Assembly: GCA_937996705.1 (NCBI GenBank)
Contig: CALKUQ010000021.1
Span: 62,001 to 126,000, forward strand
Direction: 5' to 3'
From: an uncultured Chlamydiae bacterium
GTDB taxonomy: Bacteria; Chlamydiota; Chlamydiia; Chlamydiales; 2-12-FULL-49-11
Length of the DNA: 64,000 nt
The notes under the pieces were generated by a model. That model did not search any database, was not told the origin of the DNA, and saw nothing but the letters and a program-made list of their open reading frames with translations. A program made the translations under genes and the position numbers. This document shows, piece by piece, positions 9,597 to 19,464 of the stretch; position 1 is the stretch's first letter; each line of letters begins with the position of its first letter.

Positions 9597-10022
9597 ATGA
9601 AATCGTTTTGTTATAGCTTAGTTTTTTCTCTTCTATGCATCTCATGCGGCCCCCAACACTACCTGGGCGTTTCAAGGGCAGTTGTAGACAAGACAACTCT
9701 GGCAAGTACGTTTGCAAGGAGTCCTGATCCAGAGCAATCTCGCCCACCAAAAGGGGAAAAATTGTATGTTAGCTGGCTCCTCCCCCCCTCTTTGAAACCT
9801 AAAGATCTCCACATCACACTCTCCGTTATTTATAAGGATTTCACAGAAGAGACCCTCGAATATCCTGTTTCAAATCTGATTGGGGCAGTCTCATTTCCTT
9901 TAATCAATGAAAAATTTAACGAAAAACAGGGTTTCTTCGCTTATCAAGCACTTCTTTTAGACAAAGACAATCATATTCTTGACAAATGGGAGCATCAGCT
10001 CTGGACAGAGATTATTCACTAG
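9597..10022 (+). CDS. putative lipoprotein, hypothetical
   Basis: A 141-residue protein with a short basic start and hydrophobic core (MKSFCYSLVFSLLCISCGPQ). The cysteine at residue 17 is preceded by a lipobox-like CIS, so lipid attachment and envelope location are likely, although Cys at position -3 is unusual. The mature part looks like a small beta sandwich: it contains LYVSWLLPPSLKPKDLHITL and a strand-rich remainder ending DKWEHQLWTEIIH. No family recognised. It stands alone between the divergent Nudix gene and the downstream phosphodiesterase gene. Confidence 0.72.
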   Translation: MKSFCYSLVFSLLCISCGPQHYLGVSRAVVDKTTLASTFARSPDPEQSRPPKGEKLYVSWLLPPSLKPKDLHITLSVIYKDFTEETLEYPVSNLIGAVSFPLINEKFNEKQGFFAYQALLLDKDNHILDKWEHQLWTEIIH

Positions 10023-10116
10023 TTATTAGATATCAAAAATTTTAAATCATCCCCATCTAGATATTTATTCCATATTCCTGTATTATTGATGCTAAATCAG
10101 TTAAGGAGTTTAGATT

Positions 10117-11316
10117 ATGGTGACATCCCCTACTTTAGCTACAGCTTGTTTTCGCTTGGCTTCACTCTTAACAGACCCTCTATGCAAAGCACACGAGGCT
10201 TACGCCCTCACCTCTGTTACTCAATTCATGCACCCTGACTCCAAGTGGTATCTAAATAAAGGACGTAATACACTATTACTAATAAAAGCGATTTTTCTAA
10301 CTGCCCTAGCACTTCTAACAACCGTTCCAGGGGCTCTACTCAGATGCATCGGAAATCAGCTTCAAGAGAAGCCTTTTCTATCATGGAGTGGACCTCATGC
10401 TAAAGAACTTCCATGTCAACGGGCCTTTACCATGTCGTCTTGGAATGTTTGCTGTATGGTGGCAGGCTTCGCGATTGGGGAAAATCTCCCCCCGTGGAAA
10501 TATAGAATTGACGGAATCGTACGTAATATCCTTCTTAAGGATTCAGATGTTGTCTGTCTTTATGAAACGTTTGATACAAAAGCGGCATTTTTAATTTCGG
10601 AAAGACTTAAAGAGGCTGGTTATCATTTTGGATATTTTAATATTGGTTCTAGAGCTCTCGGTGTCTCCTCTGGACTGATGGTAGCAAGTAAATATAAAAT
10701 TGTAGACCCAGAATTTACCCCTTTTCCTAAAGATACCCTCCTTGGGGTCTCCAAATTTTCTTCTAAAGGCTTTTTCACCTTTTCCTTAGCAAGTAGGAAA
10801 GCTCCGTTTGCTAGAATCATCACGACCCATCTACAACACTCAGAAACCGCTCAACACCCAACCTTAGAAGAATGTGGAGCAAGAAGGCTGGAAATGGATC
10901 TTATAAGAGCCAAAGCGCTCGATGCACAATCTGAGCATTTGGCTACGGTAGTCACGGGGGATCTTAATCTAAATGATGAAGAGTATGTTTCACTTAATTT
11001 AGAGACAAGCTTTAACAAAGGTTATCAAGATCCGAGAAATCCTTTTACATTTCAAGGAAACCTAAAACAACAGACAGACCCTTCAAATTTAGATCACGTT
11101 ATGGCTGTAAGAAATAACTCCATCATAGACATTCTTACTACCGTTCACCAAGACGACAACTACCAATGTGTTGATTTTCCAGGTCAAAAACTCGTATACT
11201 CCGATCACCGAGTTCTTGCAACGGTTGTAGAACTCCCCCCTTCAAGAGCCGAGCATTCTAGCGGGGTCGACCCAGAGGTCGAATTCGACTTCGGTCAAAA
11301 GCCCAAGGGCAAGTGA
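10117..11316 (+). CDS. EEP-fold phosphodiesterase (endonuclease/exonuclease/phosphatase family) with membrane anchor
   Basis: Metal-dependent phosphodiesterase of the DNase I / neutral sphingomyelinase / inositol phosphatase superfamily. The core motifs are intact: SSWNVCC (Asn110), VVCLYET (Glu150), THLQHSE (His238), VTGDLNLND (Asp282, Asn284), NLDHVM and YSDHRVL (Asp363, His364). A hydrophobic segment at about residues 51-75 ([20 protein letters not shown]) suggests a membrane anchor, and the N-terminus is Ser/Thr-rich, as in many chlamydial secreted proteins. A strong ribosome site (AAGGAG) precedes the ATG. The last 25 codons overlap the fumarase gene on the other strand. A lipid phosphodiesterase or nuclease acting on host membranes is possible; the substrate is not predictable. 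Confidence 0.82.
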   Translation: MVTSPTLATACFRLASLLTDPLCKAHEAYALTSVTQFMHPDSKWYLNKGRNTLLLIKAIFLTALALLTTVPGALLRCIGNQLQEKPFLSWSGPHAKELPCQRAFTMSSWNVCCMVAGFAIGENLPPWKYRIDGIVRNILLKDSDVVCLYETFDTKAAFLISERLKEAGYHFGYFNIGSRALGVSSGLMVASKYKIVDPEFTPFPKDTLLGVSKFSSKGFFTFSLASRKAPFARIITTHLQHSETAQHPTLEECGARRLEMDLIRAKALDAQSEHLATVVTGDLNLNDEEYVSLNLETSFNKGYQDPRNPFTFQGNLKQQTDPSNLDHVMAVRNNSIIDILTTVHQDDNYQCVDFPGQKLVYSDHRVLATVVELPPSRAEHSSGVDPEVEFDFGQKPKGK

Positions 11317-12609
11317 AGCACCTTTTAGGGTAAGATTTTTTTCAAAAGCGTACTTTGCGATTTTTGCTGCATTGTCATAACCAATATGGGGATTCAGTGC
11401 GGTGACAAGCATGAGCGAATTTTCTAAATACCAACGGATTTGCTCATGATTGGGTTTAATATCTATAAGGCATTTATCGACAAAATTGTTTGCAGCATCT
11501 GAAAGAAGCCTGATCGATTGGAGAAGATTGTAGGCTAAAACTGGACGAAAGACATTGAGTTGAAGGTGACCCGATGCCCCTGCAATACCGATAGCAGCAT
11601 CATTTCCCATCACTTGAACCGCAACTTGGGTCATCATTTCACATTGAGTAGGATTCACTTTTCCAGGCATGATCGAGGAGCCAGGTTCATTTTCTGGGAG
11701 CGTTATTTCCCCCAACCCGCATCTTGGTCCTGACCCTAAAAGCCTGATATCATTTGCGATTTTCATATAAGTGACTGCGCATGTTTTGAGAACTCCACTT
11801 AGAGTGACTAGCCCATCCATCGTTGCGAGCGCTTCAAATTTATTGGGTGCAGAGGTGAATGGAAAGCGTGTCAATTTTGCAATTTCCCTTGCAACTTTTT
11901 GAGCATATTCAGGGTGGGTATTAAGCCCTGTTCCAACGGCAGTACCACCCAACGCAATTTCACTTGCTCTGGGAAGAACTGCCTCTAAATCCCTGATTAT
12001 ATTTTGAATTTGGGTAAGATATGCGGAAAATTCCTGGCCTAATGTGAGTGGAGTTGCATCCATTAAATGGGTTCTACCACACTTAGCTATCCCTTTAAAC
12101 TCTTCTACTTTTATAGAGAGAACTTTTGCAAAGTAGGTCAAAGCAGGGATGAGTCTATTTTTTACTTGGGTGCAAGTTGCTATTGTAATTGCTGTGGGAA
12201 TGGCATCATTAGAGGATTGGCTTTTATTAACATCGTCATTGGGATGGATCAGCTTTTTTCCTACCTCACGATTCGCATAATTTGCAATCACTTCGTTGAC
12301 ATTCATATTAGTTTGAGTCCCTGAGCCTGTCTGCCAGACAACCAGGGGAAAATGGTCATTTAGATGACCTTCAATGATTTGATCAGCAGCTTTCAATATC
12401 AAATCTCTCTTCTCTTCAGAAAGCAAGCCAAGCTCTGTATTGACTACTGCGGATGCTTTTTTCACAAGAGCCAGAGAGTGAATAAGATCTAACGGGATCA
12501 ATTCCGTTCCGACACAAAAGTTTTCTCTAGAACGCTGGGTTTGTGCTCCCCAAAGCTTATCTTTAGGGACTTGCACAACACCCATCGTATCGCATTCTTC
12601 TCTTGTCAT
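11242..12609 (-). CDS. fumC: fumarate hydratase, class II
   Basis: Interconverts fumarate and malate in the tricarboxylic acid cycle as a cytoplasmic tetramer. At 455 aa it has family length. Recognisable segments are the N-terminal [12 protein letters not shown] near residue 20, [18 protein letters not shown] near residue 95, [20 protein letters not shown] near residue 180 and the superfamily signature [15 protein letters not shown] near residue 310. The C-terminus ([18 protein letters not shown]) is the normal family end, so the 75-base overlap with the facing phosphodiesterase gene is real for this gene. It lies upstream of the V-ATPase operon on the same strand but is its last possible member, 21 bases after atpK. 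Confidence 0.97.
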   Translation of the reverse strand: MTREECDTMGVVQVPKDKLWGAQTQRSRENFCVGTELIPLDLIHSLALVKKASAVVNTELGLLSEEKRDLILKAADQIIEGHLNDHFPLVVWQTGSGTQTNMNVNEVIANYANREVGKKLIHPNDDVNKSQSSNDAIPTAITIATCTQVKNRLIPALTYFAKVLSIKVEEFKGIAKCGRTHLMDATPLTLGQEFSAYLTQIQNIIRDLEAVLPRASEIALGGTAVGTGLNTHPEYAQKVAREIAKLTRFPFTSAPNKFEALATMDGLVTLSGVLKTCAVTYMKIANDIRLLGSGPRCGLGEITLPENEPGSSIMPGKVNPTQCEMMTQVAVQVMGNDAAIGIAGASGHLQLNVFRPVLAYNLLQSIRLLSDAANNFVDKCLIDIKPNHEQIRWYLENSLMLVTALNPHIGYDNAAKIAKYAFEKNLTLKGASLALGLLTEVEFDLWVDPARMLGS

Positions 12610-12630
12610 GAGTATATCTATCGCTGGATT

Positions 12631-13053
12631 TTACATTAATAGCAAGGCAAAAACCATCGCAAAGAGGGCAAATGATTCTACAACACCGATTGCAACTAAG
12701 GTTTTTCCAAACACAGAAGGTTGTTTAGCAGTCGCTTGTATGGCTGTTGAGCAACACATCCCTTGATAGACAGCAGCTACGCCTATAGCTAATCCTGACC
12801 CGCCACCGATAAACAGGGCAGATAATTGAGTTACCACCCCTGCTTCAATTTTATTCCTTAAAAGCAGCATCAAAATAAACGCATAGATCAATTGCGATGC
12901 TGGAATGGCTGAAAGACCGATAAACTTACCGTGCCCCTCTTCAATTCTACTCATTACCGCGTGCGATGTCATCCCTGCAATCGAACAACCAATCGAAGCT
13001 CCGATAGCGCCAAATGCCAGCGACAATGCAGGTCCAATCATATCAAAACTCAT
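12631..13053 (-). CDS. atpK: V-type ATP synthase subunit K (proteolipid c ring)
   Basis: A 140-residue proteolipid with four hydrophobic helices, a double-hairpin c subunit. The first half carries GAIGASIGCSIAGMTSHAVM and the second GGGSGLAIGVAAVYQGMCCS, the small-residue helix packing of V-ATPase c rings. An ion-binding carboxylate is expected in the fourth helix, and VAIGVVESFALFAMVFALLL supplies Glu near residue 128. It forms the rotor ring for H+ or Na+. A clear AAGGAG precedes the ATG. It is the last gene of the V-ATPase operon. Confidence 0.93.
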   Translation of the reverse strand: MSFDMIGPALSLAFGAIGASIGCSIAGMTSHAVMSRIEEGHGKFIGLSAIPASQLIYAFILMLLLRNKIEAGVVTQLSALFIGGGSGLAIGVAAVYQGMCCSTAIQATAKQPSVFGKTLVAIGVVESFALFAMVFALLLM

Positions 13054-13064
13054 ACCATTTCTCC

Positions 13065-14987
13065 TTATTCTTTAATAAAAACTTTTAATGGGCGAAATTT
13101 TCTCCCCCCACCCTCAAATGAGTGGTGGTACCATTCTAGGAAATTCAAACGAAGTCCGTGTAAAACACCTGCAGAAATCGTTAAAGTGATGTTTACCGCA
13201 TGTCCAAAAAAGATGACTAAAGCGCCTAAAACACCTCCACCAACCATCGCTCCCATATCATTGAATGTCGATGCCATAATCATCCCAGCAAGTCCAAGAG
13301 CATAGAGACGCAAATAGGACAAAACGTCTGAAAAGACCTCAATAAGCTTTGAAATTACCATTAGCCCCATCCATTTTTGCTGGATCAATGACAAGGCAAC
13401 GGTAATGCCAAGACCTCCATATAGGAGCTGCTTTCCTGCTAAAAGGAGGTTAAATTTAGACATGAAGCCAAAACACTGAACCAAAGAGACGGCATCAACA
13501 ATTTTAGGAAAATAGAGGTATGCCCCCCACATGGTGATCACCCAACCCACCCCTGACCAATTTCTTTTTAAATTGCGTAAAAAAGAAAACATCATGTGGA
13601 TGATCCCAACAAGGATGGCAATTTCCAGTAGAAGGGAATCGCTCATCTCGCTCAGAAATTTATAATCTTTTGTCCCTTTAACCTCTTTATAACCTAACGC
13701 TAAAGCTTCTTGGCCAGTTTTTGCATCAGCAATTTTTGGGTACTCTTTTACCCATTCATGAAATGTCTCATCACCTGGCTTCATGTGGTATTGAATTTTG
13801 TTGACAGCAAGGTGGTACAAAATCGAGGTTTTAGCAAGAGGATTTGTCGGCTCAAACCCTATACTAAAGTATGAGGCAATCAAAGTTCCCCAAAGGATAC
13901 TGGTGCAAGACAAGATGAGAGCTAAATTCAAGACCCGCTTCTTAACCCCTTTTGCATTAGGGTGTTTGTATCTAAAGAAAAGAGCTCCGAGCAAAAATAA
14001 CAGGCCGTAACCTGCATCAGAAACAATCATTCCAAAAAATAGGGCAAACGAACAGACGACCCATAAGGAGGGATCCTTATCACTAGTTGAGGGTGTATCA
14101 TAAATCTCAACAAGATCTTGACCAATCCGAGCAAGCCCTGTATTTTCTAAATAGGTAGGAACTACATCGTGACTCTCTTGGGCTACCTGGCTATGATAAA
14201 TTGGCAAACCCTTAGTCAACACTTTGATCTCATTTGTCCGATTCTCGGGAACCCAAGCTTCAATAACAAAGAGCCCCTCTTCGTTATAGTAATCGACATC
14301 CCCTTTTGCAAAGGCTAGATTTAGACTACTAAGTTCTTCTAGGAAAAACTCTTCTAAATCGTGTTGATAACAAGTTAGCCCTCTAAGTTCGTTTTCTAGC
14401 TTGTGAATCGCTTCACCTAAATCTCTCTTGGTCTCGAGCAATTGGCTAAGGGATTTTCTAACATAGACTTCTGTAAATGCAGGATGGGAAAATTTGTGAG
14501 CTCCAATGTAGAGGTAATAATCAAAATCAAGCTCTCGTTTAATAAATATGAGGTCTTCCGGGATTTCCCCTCTCTTTAACCTCTCATGTCGAATGAAAAC
14601 AAACTGAAACCATTTCCCTGTCTCTTTTTTAAGCGATTCAAACTCGTCTACATCAAACTCGCCTAGGGGGTGGACTTTTATAATCTCAGCGCCTAAGAGT
14701 CGCTTTTCCTCTTGTTTTTTCTCAATCTCATTTTTGAGCTCAATAATTCTGTCTATTGTAGCTCTTGCTTTCGGCCGCTCGACCTGCATAGGATCTTCTT
14801 TTACAGCCTGCTTTTTTAAAATTTTAATCGCAAGTTTCAGATCTTCCATCGGCTTAGGAAAAAGATGGGGTTTTGTACCGCTTACTGAGATAAATTCAAA
14901 CCAGCCAATTTTTTGTGCTCTATCAAAAAAGGTCTCATGAACTTCCTTTGAGCCGATAAAAAGTATTTTTTTTACAGGAACTCTCAT
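13065..14987 (-). CDS. atpI: V-type ATP synthase subunit I
   Basis: The 640-residue membrane stator subunit (equivalent to subunit a) that carries ions past the c ring. The N-terminal half is cytoplasmic and coiled-coil-rich (about residues 60-120 and 185-215). The C-terminal half, from VVCSFALFFGMIVSDAGYGL near residue 310, holds about seven transmembrane helices, including SYLRLYALGLAGMIMASTFN near residue 560, the conserved region with the essential Arg. It overlaps the upstream atpD stop by four bases (ATGA), so the two are translationally coupled. Confidence 0.95.
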   Translation of the reverse strand: MRVPVKKILFIGSKEVHETFFDRAQKIGWFEFISVSGTKPHLFPKPMEDLKLAIKILKKQAVKEDPMQVERPKARATIDRIIELKNEIEKKQEEKRLLGAEIIKVHPLGEFDVDEFESLKKETGKWFQFVFIRHERLKRGEIPEDLIFIKRELDFDYYLYIGAHKFSHPAFTEVYVRKSLSQLLETKRDLGEAIHKLENELRGLTCYQHDLEEFFLEELSSLNLAFAKGDVDYYNEEGLFVIEAWVPENRTNEIKVLTKGLPIYHSQVAQESHDVVPTYLENTGLARIGQDLVEIYDTPSTSDKDPSLWVVCSFALFFGMIVSDAGYGLLFLLGALFFRYKHPNAKGVKKRVLNLALILSCTSILWGTLIASYFSIGFEPTNPLAKTSILYHLAVNKIQYHMKPGDETFHEWVKEYPKIADAKTGQEALALGYKEVKGTKDYKFLSEMSDSLLLEIAILVGIIHMMFSFLRNLKRNWSGVGWVITMWGAYLYFPKIVDAVSLVQCFGFMSKFNLLLAGKQLLYGGLGITVALSLIQQKWMGLMVISKLIEVFSDVLSYLRLYALGLAGMIMASTFNDMGAMVGGGVLGALVIFFGHAVNITLTISAGVLHGLRLNFLEWYHHSFEGGGRKFRPLKVFIKE

Positions 14988-15607
14988 GCAGTCACCTCTT
15001 CTTTCAGGCTGCGCTTAATTGACTTTTCCTTAGACACTTTTGCTGATGCAACTGCTTGCAATTCTTGATCTCCTAAAAAAATTCGAATCTGGCTGATCTC
15101 TTTTTCAAGCTCGGGAATCAAGCGCTTCTCGAATAAATTCACCCGTATTGAAACCACCCTAAGCTCGCCTTCCAAAATTTCCTTTTTTTCAATTCCGACG
15201 ATCACTTTTTGGTAATCATGCTTTAACCTGCGAATTCTCTGAATCGCTTCATCGACCCAAAGAGGGGTCTTCATAAAACTCATCTCGGGATCTTTAAATG
15301 AAAGCCTTTCTAAACTAGGAACTTGTATTCCAGCTATATTTTCCATATTGGTAAAGACTTCTTCAATCTCGAATGCCCTTTCAATTTCTTGGATAATCGG
15401 ATCATTCAAAAGATGGACATGGGAAGAGAGATTCTCTTTTTCTAACCTGTACTCTGCTTCAAGCCTCTTAACTGCCTCTCTTGCTTTATTCACTTCTGCT
15501 TGGAGTAGCATCTTTTTAAGCTGAAGGGTAGGCAGGTATTTTTTAAAAAGACCAAGCTTCTTCTTTAACCTTACAAGTTCAATTTTTGTGCACTTTACTT
15601 GGGCCAT
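14984..15607 (-). CDS. atpD: V-type ATP synthase subunit D
   Basis: A 207-residue central-stalk subunit that couples the A/B hexamer to the membrane ring. The start MAQVKCTKIELVRLKKKLGL is typical, with long amphipathic helices at both ends forming the antiparallel coiled coil of the rotor shaft (EKRLIPELEKEISQIRIFLG near the C-terminus). It follows atpB after four bases and overlaps atpI by four. In Chlamydia the same gene sits in the same place. Confidence 0.93.
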   Translation of the reverse strand: MAQVKCTKIELVRLKKKLGLFKKYLPTLQLKKMLLQAEVNKAREAVKRLEAEYRLEKENLSSHVHLLNDPIIQEIERAFEIEEVFTNMENIAGIQVPSLERLSFKDPEMSFMKTPLWVDEAIQRIRRLKHDYQKVIVGIEKKEILEGELRVVSIRVNLFEKRLIPELEKEISQIRIFLGDQELQAVASAKVSKEKSIKRSLKEEVTA

Positions 15608-15611
15608 CTAT

Positions 15612-16913
15612 CTACTTCTTCCAATACCTTTCAATCAAATCCTGTTTAATACCAACTTCCTGGGGTTCAAAGCAATCAGAGAGAATTTTCCATCCGAGAT
15701 CAAGAGCTTCCAAAAGAGGTATGTTCACTTCTAAATCCATTAATTTCTCTTCAAAAAGATCTCCATACTTAATCAACTTCTCATCCCACTTGGATAATTT
15801 GAATCCCATACTGTAGAGCTCTCTTGCCTTCAATGCCTCTGCATAAAACCGGACAAGGGCGTTCATGAGTGCGGAATGGTCTTCTCTACTTGAAGGTCCC
15901 CCTATGACGTGTTGTTTCAAACGAGAAAGAGATCCAAACACTTCAATACGACCGTTACGCAAGTAAAATTGCCCCTCTGTAATATAACCCGTATTGTCAG
16001 GTACAGGGTGAGTTACATCATCTCCGGGCATTGTGGTTGCGGCAATGATGGTGATCGAACCAAGACCTTCAATATCAATAGCTTTCTCATACCTCGAAGC
16101 CAGATCAGAATAGAGAGATCCCGGGTAGCCCCGATTTGAGGGCACTTGCTCCAAACTAATCGCAATCTCCTTTAAAGAGTCGGCAAAAGCTGTCATATCG
16201 CTTAGTAAAACAAGGACCTTTTTCCCTTGCTGGGCAAATTGCTCAGCAACTGTTAAGACCATGTCTGGTATCAACAGACACTCAACAGGATAATCTGTCG
16301 CTTTGTGGACAAAAATTGCCGTCTTTTCAAGCGATCCCATTTTTTTTGCGTTTTCAATAAAGGCGTATAAGTCGTCGTAACGGGCGCCCATAATGCCGAT
16401 TAATACTACATCGGCGTCTGTTTGGTTGGCAATTCGCATGAGTAATTGGTTGTATGGCTCCCCTGCCACAGAAAAAATCGGAATTTTTTGGGACTGGACA
16501 AGGCAGTTAAAAAGATCAATCATAGGAATATTTGTCTGAATCATTCGGTGAGCTAAAACCCTTTTCACAGGATTTGCCGACGATGTTCCAATAGCTACCT
16601 CTACCCCTTCAACAGCAGGCCCTCCATCTATCGGCTCTCCCATTGAATTGAGAATTCTACCCAAGACATCATCTCCTACTACGACTGTCATTGCCTTCTT
16701 AAGAAAGACAACCCGATCTCCTGTAGAAAGCCCTTTAGTTGCGCCCATAGCTTGAATAATCACTCTCGTCTTATCAAAACTAATGACAGAACCAAAAAGC
16801 TTTGTGCCATCATACTTATCGACACGAACCATTTCACCTATAGCAACATCCTCAGCATGAACCACAAATGTGCTGTTATCAATCTCTGTGATCTCTTCGT
16901 AATATTTCTGCAT
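15612..16913 (-). CDS. atpB: V-type ATP synthase subunit B
   Basis: The 433-residue non-catalytic nucleotide-site subunit of the V1 hexamer. It has the conserved GRILNSMGEPIDGGP near residue 85, IPIFSVAGEPYNQLLMRIAN near residue 150 in place of a proper Walker A loop, and SLYSDLASRYEKAIDIEGLG near residue 265. The lack of a GxxxxGKT motif is normal for this subunit. It lies directly after atpA with no gap and four bases before atpD. Confidence 0.96.
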   Translation of the reverse strand: MQKYYEEITEIDNSTFVVHAEDVAIGEMVRVDKYDGTKLFGSVISFDKTRVIIQAMGATKGLSTGDRVVFLKKAMTVVVGDDVLGRILNSMGEPIDGGPAVEGVEVAIGTSSANPVKRVLAHRMIQTNIPMIDLFNCLVQSQKIPIFSVAGEPYNQLLMRIANQTDADVVLIGIMGARYDDLYAFIENAKKMGSLEKTAIFVHKATDYPVECLLIPDMVLTVAEQFAQQGKKVLVLLSDMTAFADSLKEIAISLEQVPSNRGYPGSLYSDLASRYEKAIDIEGLGSITIIAATTMPGDDVTHPVPDNTGYITEGQFYLRNGRIEVFGSLSRLKQHVIGGPSSREDHSALMNALVRFYAEALKARELYSMGFKLSKWDEKLIKYGDLFEEKLMDLEVNIPLLEALDLGWKILSDCFEPQEVGIKQDLIERYWKK

Positions 16914-18689
16914 CTATACCCCACCCATTACATGCCGTTTATCTAACTCTTCTTGGAGAGTCTGTAACAATTTTTTATAGGCAACTGATTCAAAATTCAA
17001 GAAATTCAAGTTTTTTACCTTGGTCTGAGTTTCAAGGAAATAGGCTCTAGCAGAATCGTGTGAATCAAACTCATACTCCCTTTCAAAAATTTGGTTCATC
17101 AATTGAAACTGCACTTTTTGCTGCTCCAAAGAACAATAAGCATCCTCTTTATCAAAGGCGTTTTGTTGCAAGTAACAAAAGGAAAAGAGTTCAGACTTAA
17201 GATAGGTAACCATATCATCAATGCTAATCCCTTCTTGGCCGACAACCTCCATCCTTCTGCCGATTTCATCCCCATCTTTTAAAATCGATCTTGCCCTTTC
17301 GACCCATTTTTTCCAATGAGTCACTTCTGCTTTAATCATATTGCTAAAGTCTTCCAAATACTTAGACCAAGAAAATAGAGGATCGATTGCAGGATAAATA
17401 CGTTTGTCTGAAAACTCCCGAGAGAGGCATATAAAGGCGCCTACAACATTCATGGTAGCCTGCGTAACAGGCTCGCTAAAGTTCCCCCCTGCGGGTGAGA
17501 CTGCACCGATAATTGTAACAGAACCCTCTTTTCCATTTTGGAGTTCTATCACTCCAGCTCTTTCATAAAAGGCAGCAATTCTTGAAGCCAGGTAAGCAGG
17601 AAATGCCTCATCGCCAGGAATTTCTTCCAATCTTCCAGACATTTCACGCATCGCTTGAGCCCATCTTGAGGTCGAATCGGCCAAAAGAAGGACATCAAGT
17701 CCCATTTGACGGTAGTATTCAGCTATCGTAACGCCTACATATACAGAGGCTTCCCTAGCTGCAACTGGCATCGATGAGGTATTGCAAATAATGCAAGTAC
17801 GATTCATGAGGGGTTCGCTAGAGTGAACATCTGTAAGGGTCGGGAAGGTCTTAAGAGTCTCTACAACCTCACCTGCCCTCTCTCCGCATGCAGCAATAAC
17901 TACAATATCAACGTTTGAGTATTTCGAAATGAGCTGCTGAGTTACAGTTTTTCCTGCACCAAAAGGACCTGGAGTTCCACCTGACCCCCCTTTTATCAAG
18001 GGAACCATTGTATCGATGATACGAATCCCTGTGATTAGAGCCTTTGTTGCCTTTTTTCTCGTACCTTGCATAAGGGGAAATTTGACCGGCCATTTTTGCA
18101 CCATTGTCAATTCAATCTCTTTCCCTTTCTCATCCGAGACTTTTGCAATAACCGTATCAACCGGGTAGCTGCCTGGAGACTTCACCCAAGTGAGCTCATA
18201 TTTTCCATACATTGCAAAAGGGAGCATAATGTTGTGGGTAAAATGAGACTCTTGGACTGTCCCAATCGTGTCACCCCGCCTTAAAAACTCACCCAATTTC
18301 GCTACAGGTTTAAAATCCCAGCGCTTCACTCGGTCAAGGGACTCAATTTGGACCCCTCTTGGGAGAAAAAGGCCTGATATATCGGCAAGCTCTTCAAGGG
18401 GAGTTTGCAATCCATCGAATATTTGAGCAAGTAGGCCGGGGCCTAATTCAATTTCTAACTGAAACTTTGTAAAGAGCACTTTTGTTCCAAGCTTTACACC
18501 TCTCGTATCTTCAAAAACCTGAACTTTAGCTACTTTGCCATCAATCTCAATTACTTCACATTTCAATGACTCATTTTCTAACTGGATAAATCCGATTTCA
18601 CCCTGCAGAATCTCTCCATCAAATTCGACCTTTAACAAATTTCCTAATGCTGATACTACCTTTCCTGTAGCTTTGATATTACGAGACAT
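16914..18689 (-). CDS. atpA: V-type ATP synthase catalytic subunit A
   Basis: The catalytic subunit of the V1 head. The Walker A loop is PGPFGAGKTVTQQLISKYSN near residue 235, the Walker B region is LLLADSTSRWAQAMREMSGR near residue 325, and the inserted non-homologous region lies between about residues 110 and 190. The frame extends five codons further to a TTG, but I take the ATG at 18689 (MSRNIKATGKVVSALGN) because it has a good AGAGAGG site and gives 591 aa, the length I recall for chlamydial AtpA. It overlaps the upstream DUF2764 gene by 11 bases. The direction (ATP synthesis or hydrolysis) cannot be told. Confidence 0.97.
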   Translation of the reverse strand: MSRNIKATGKVVSALGNLLKVEFDGEILQGEIGFIQLENESLKCEVIEIDGKVAKVQVFEDTRGVKLGTKVLFTKFQLEIELGPGLLAQIFDGLQTPLEELADISGLFLPRGVQIESLDRVKRWDFKPVAKLGEFLRRGDTIGTVQESHFTHNIMLPFAMYGKYELTWVKSPGSYPVDTVIAKVSDEKGKEIELTMVQKWPVKFPLMQGTRKKATKALITGIRIIDTMVPLIKGGSGGTPGPFGAGKTVTQQLISKYSNVDIVVIAACGERAGEVVETLKTFPTLTDVHSSEPLMNRTCIICNTSSMPVAAREASVYVGVTIAEYYRQMGLDVLLLADSTSRWAQAMREMSGRLEEIPGDEAFPAYLASRIAAFYERAGVIELQNGKEGSVTIIGAVSPAGGNFSEPVTQATMNVVGAFICLSREFSDKRIYPAIDPLFSWSKYLEDFSNMIKAEVTHWKKWVERARSILKDGDEIGRRMEVVGQEGISIDDMVTYLKSELFSFCYLQQNAFDKEDAYCSLEQQKVQFQLMNQIFEREYEFDSHDSARAYFLETQTKVKNLNFLNFESVAYKKLLQTLQEELDKRHVMGGV

Positions 18690-19464
18690 TTCCTCTCTCC
18701 ACAATGTTACTTAAATAGCTTTCCCCTTCTTCTTTGTTTAGCGCAAAAAAATCCTCTAAAATCCAGAGAGCTACCATATAGCCCAAAACACCTTCAAGGG
18801 AAAACACATGACTGTTAAAATATTTTATATAGAACTGAAACCGATAGTTAGCGATTCCTTCGTACTGCTTTAGAGGACTCCCCTCCGCTTCTTCTACCAC
18901 TTTTTCTAAATCCTCATACTCAGCCGGAAATTGGAATTTTCCTGAGCTATTCACTTGCATCAAAACGGCAGAGACAATAGGATCGCTCTGATCTGCAAAC
19001 TGTAACTCTTTTGCTAAATCGACTTTAGAGTTTTTTGCCCTAAACCCTGCCAGCAAAAGCCTAACATCGTGCTCAAACGATAGAAATTCAGATAGATAAC
19101 CGCTAGAGCTCGTTTTCTCCTCTTGAAAATAGCGAGAGATCAGTTTCGGAAAAAACTTTCTTCTTTCCCCATCATTTTCATAATCGCGATAAAATTCAAA
19201 AACATAGTCTGGCAAATCTTCTTCATTAGCAATCATTGCCTTAATTGTGCTTTTAGAATAATTCCCTCTTTGATCAAATTTGTGATCATTAAAAAGGGCA
19301 AATAAATTTGAGATATCTATCCATAATTTAAGAACTCGAATTTTTTTCAATTCTAGTGGAGAGAGATTTAACTCCAAAAGCTCATACAATTCTCGACTTG
19401 TTATATCGGGCCTTGTACCAAAATCAAGCGGAGGAAGAATTCCATAAATAAAAAATTTGCTCAT
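18679..19464 (-). CDS. DUF2764 family protein of the V-ATPase operon (subunit C-like)
   Basis: A 261-residue protein beginning MSKFFIYGILPPLDFGTRPD, mostly helical, placed between atpE and atpA. In Chlamydia the same position is held by a conserved hypothetical gene of the DUF2764 family, and such proteins occur only beside bacterial V-type ATPase genes lacking a recognisable subunit C. A stalk role like that of subunit C/d is therefore an inference from position. Its ATG shares one base with the atpE stop, and its end overlaps atpA by 11 bases, so stoichiometric coupling with the complex is likely. No catalytic motif is seen. Confidence 0.85.
   Translation of the reverse strand: MSKFFIYGILPPLDFGTRPDITSRELYELLELNLSPLELKKIRVLKLWIDISNLFALFNDHKFDQRGNYSKSTIKAMIANEEDLPDYVFEFYRDYENDGERRKFFPKLISRYFQEEKTSSSGYLSEFLSFEHDVRLLLAGFRAKNSKVDLAKELQFADQSDPIVSAVLMQVNSSGKFQFPAEYEDLEKVVEEAEGSPLKQYEGIANYRFQFYIKYFNSHVFSLEGVLGYMVALWILEDFFALNKEEGESYLSNIVERGNVS

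Noticed and set aside
12931..13305. 124-codon plus-strand open frame across atpK and atpI
   Set aside because: Overlaps two conserved V-ATPase genes in antisense; composition (His/Pro/Arg-rich) is typical of shadow frames.
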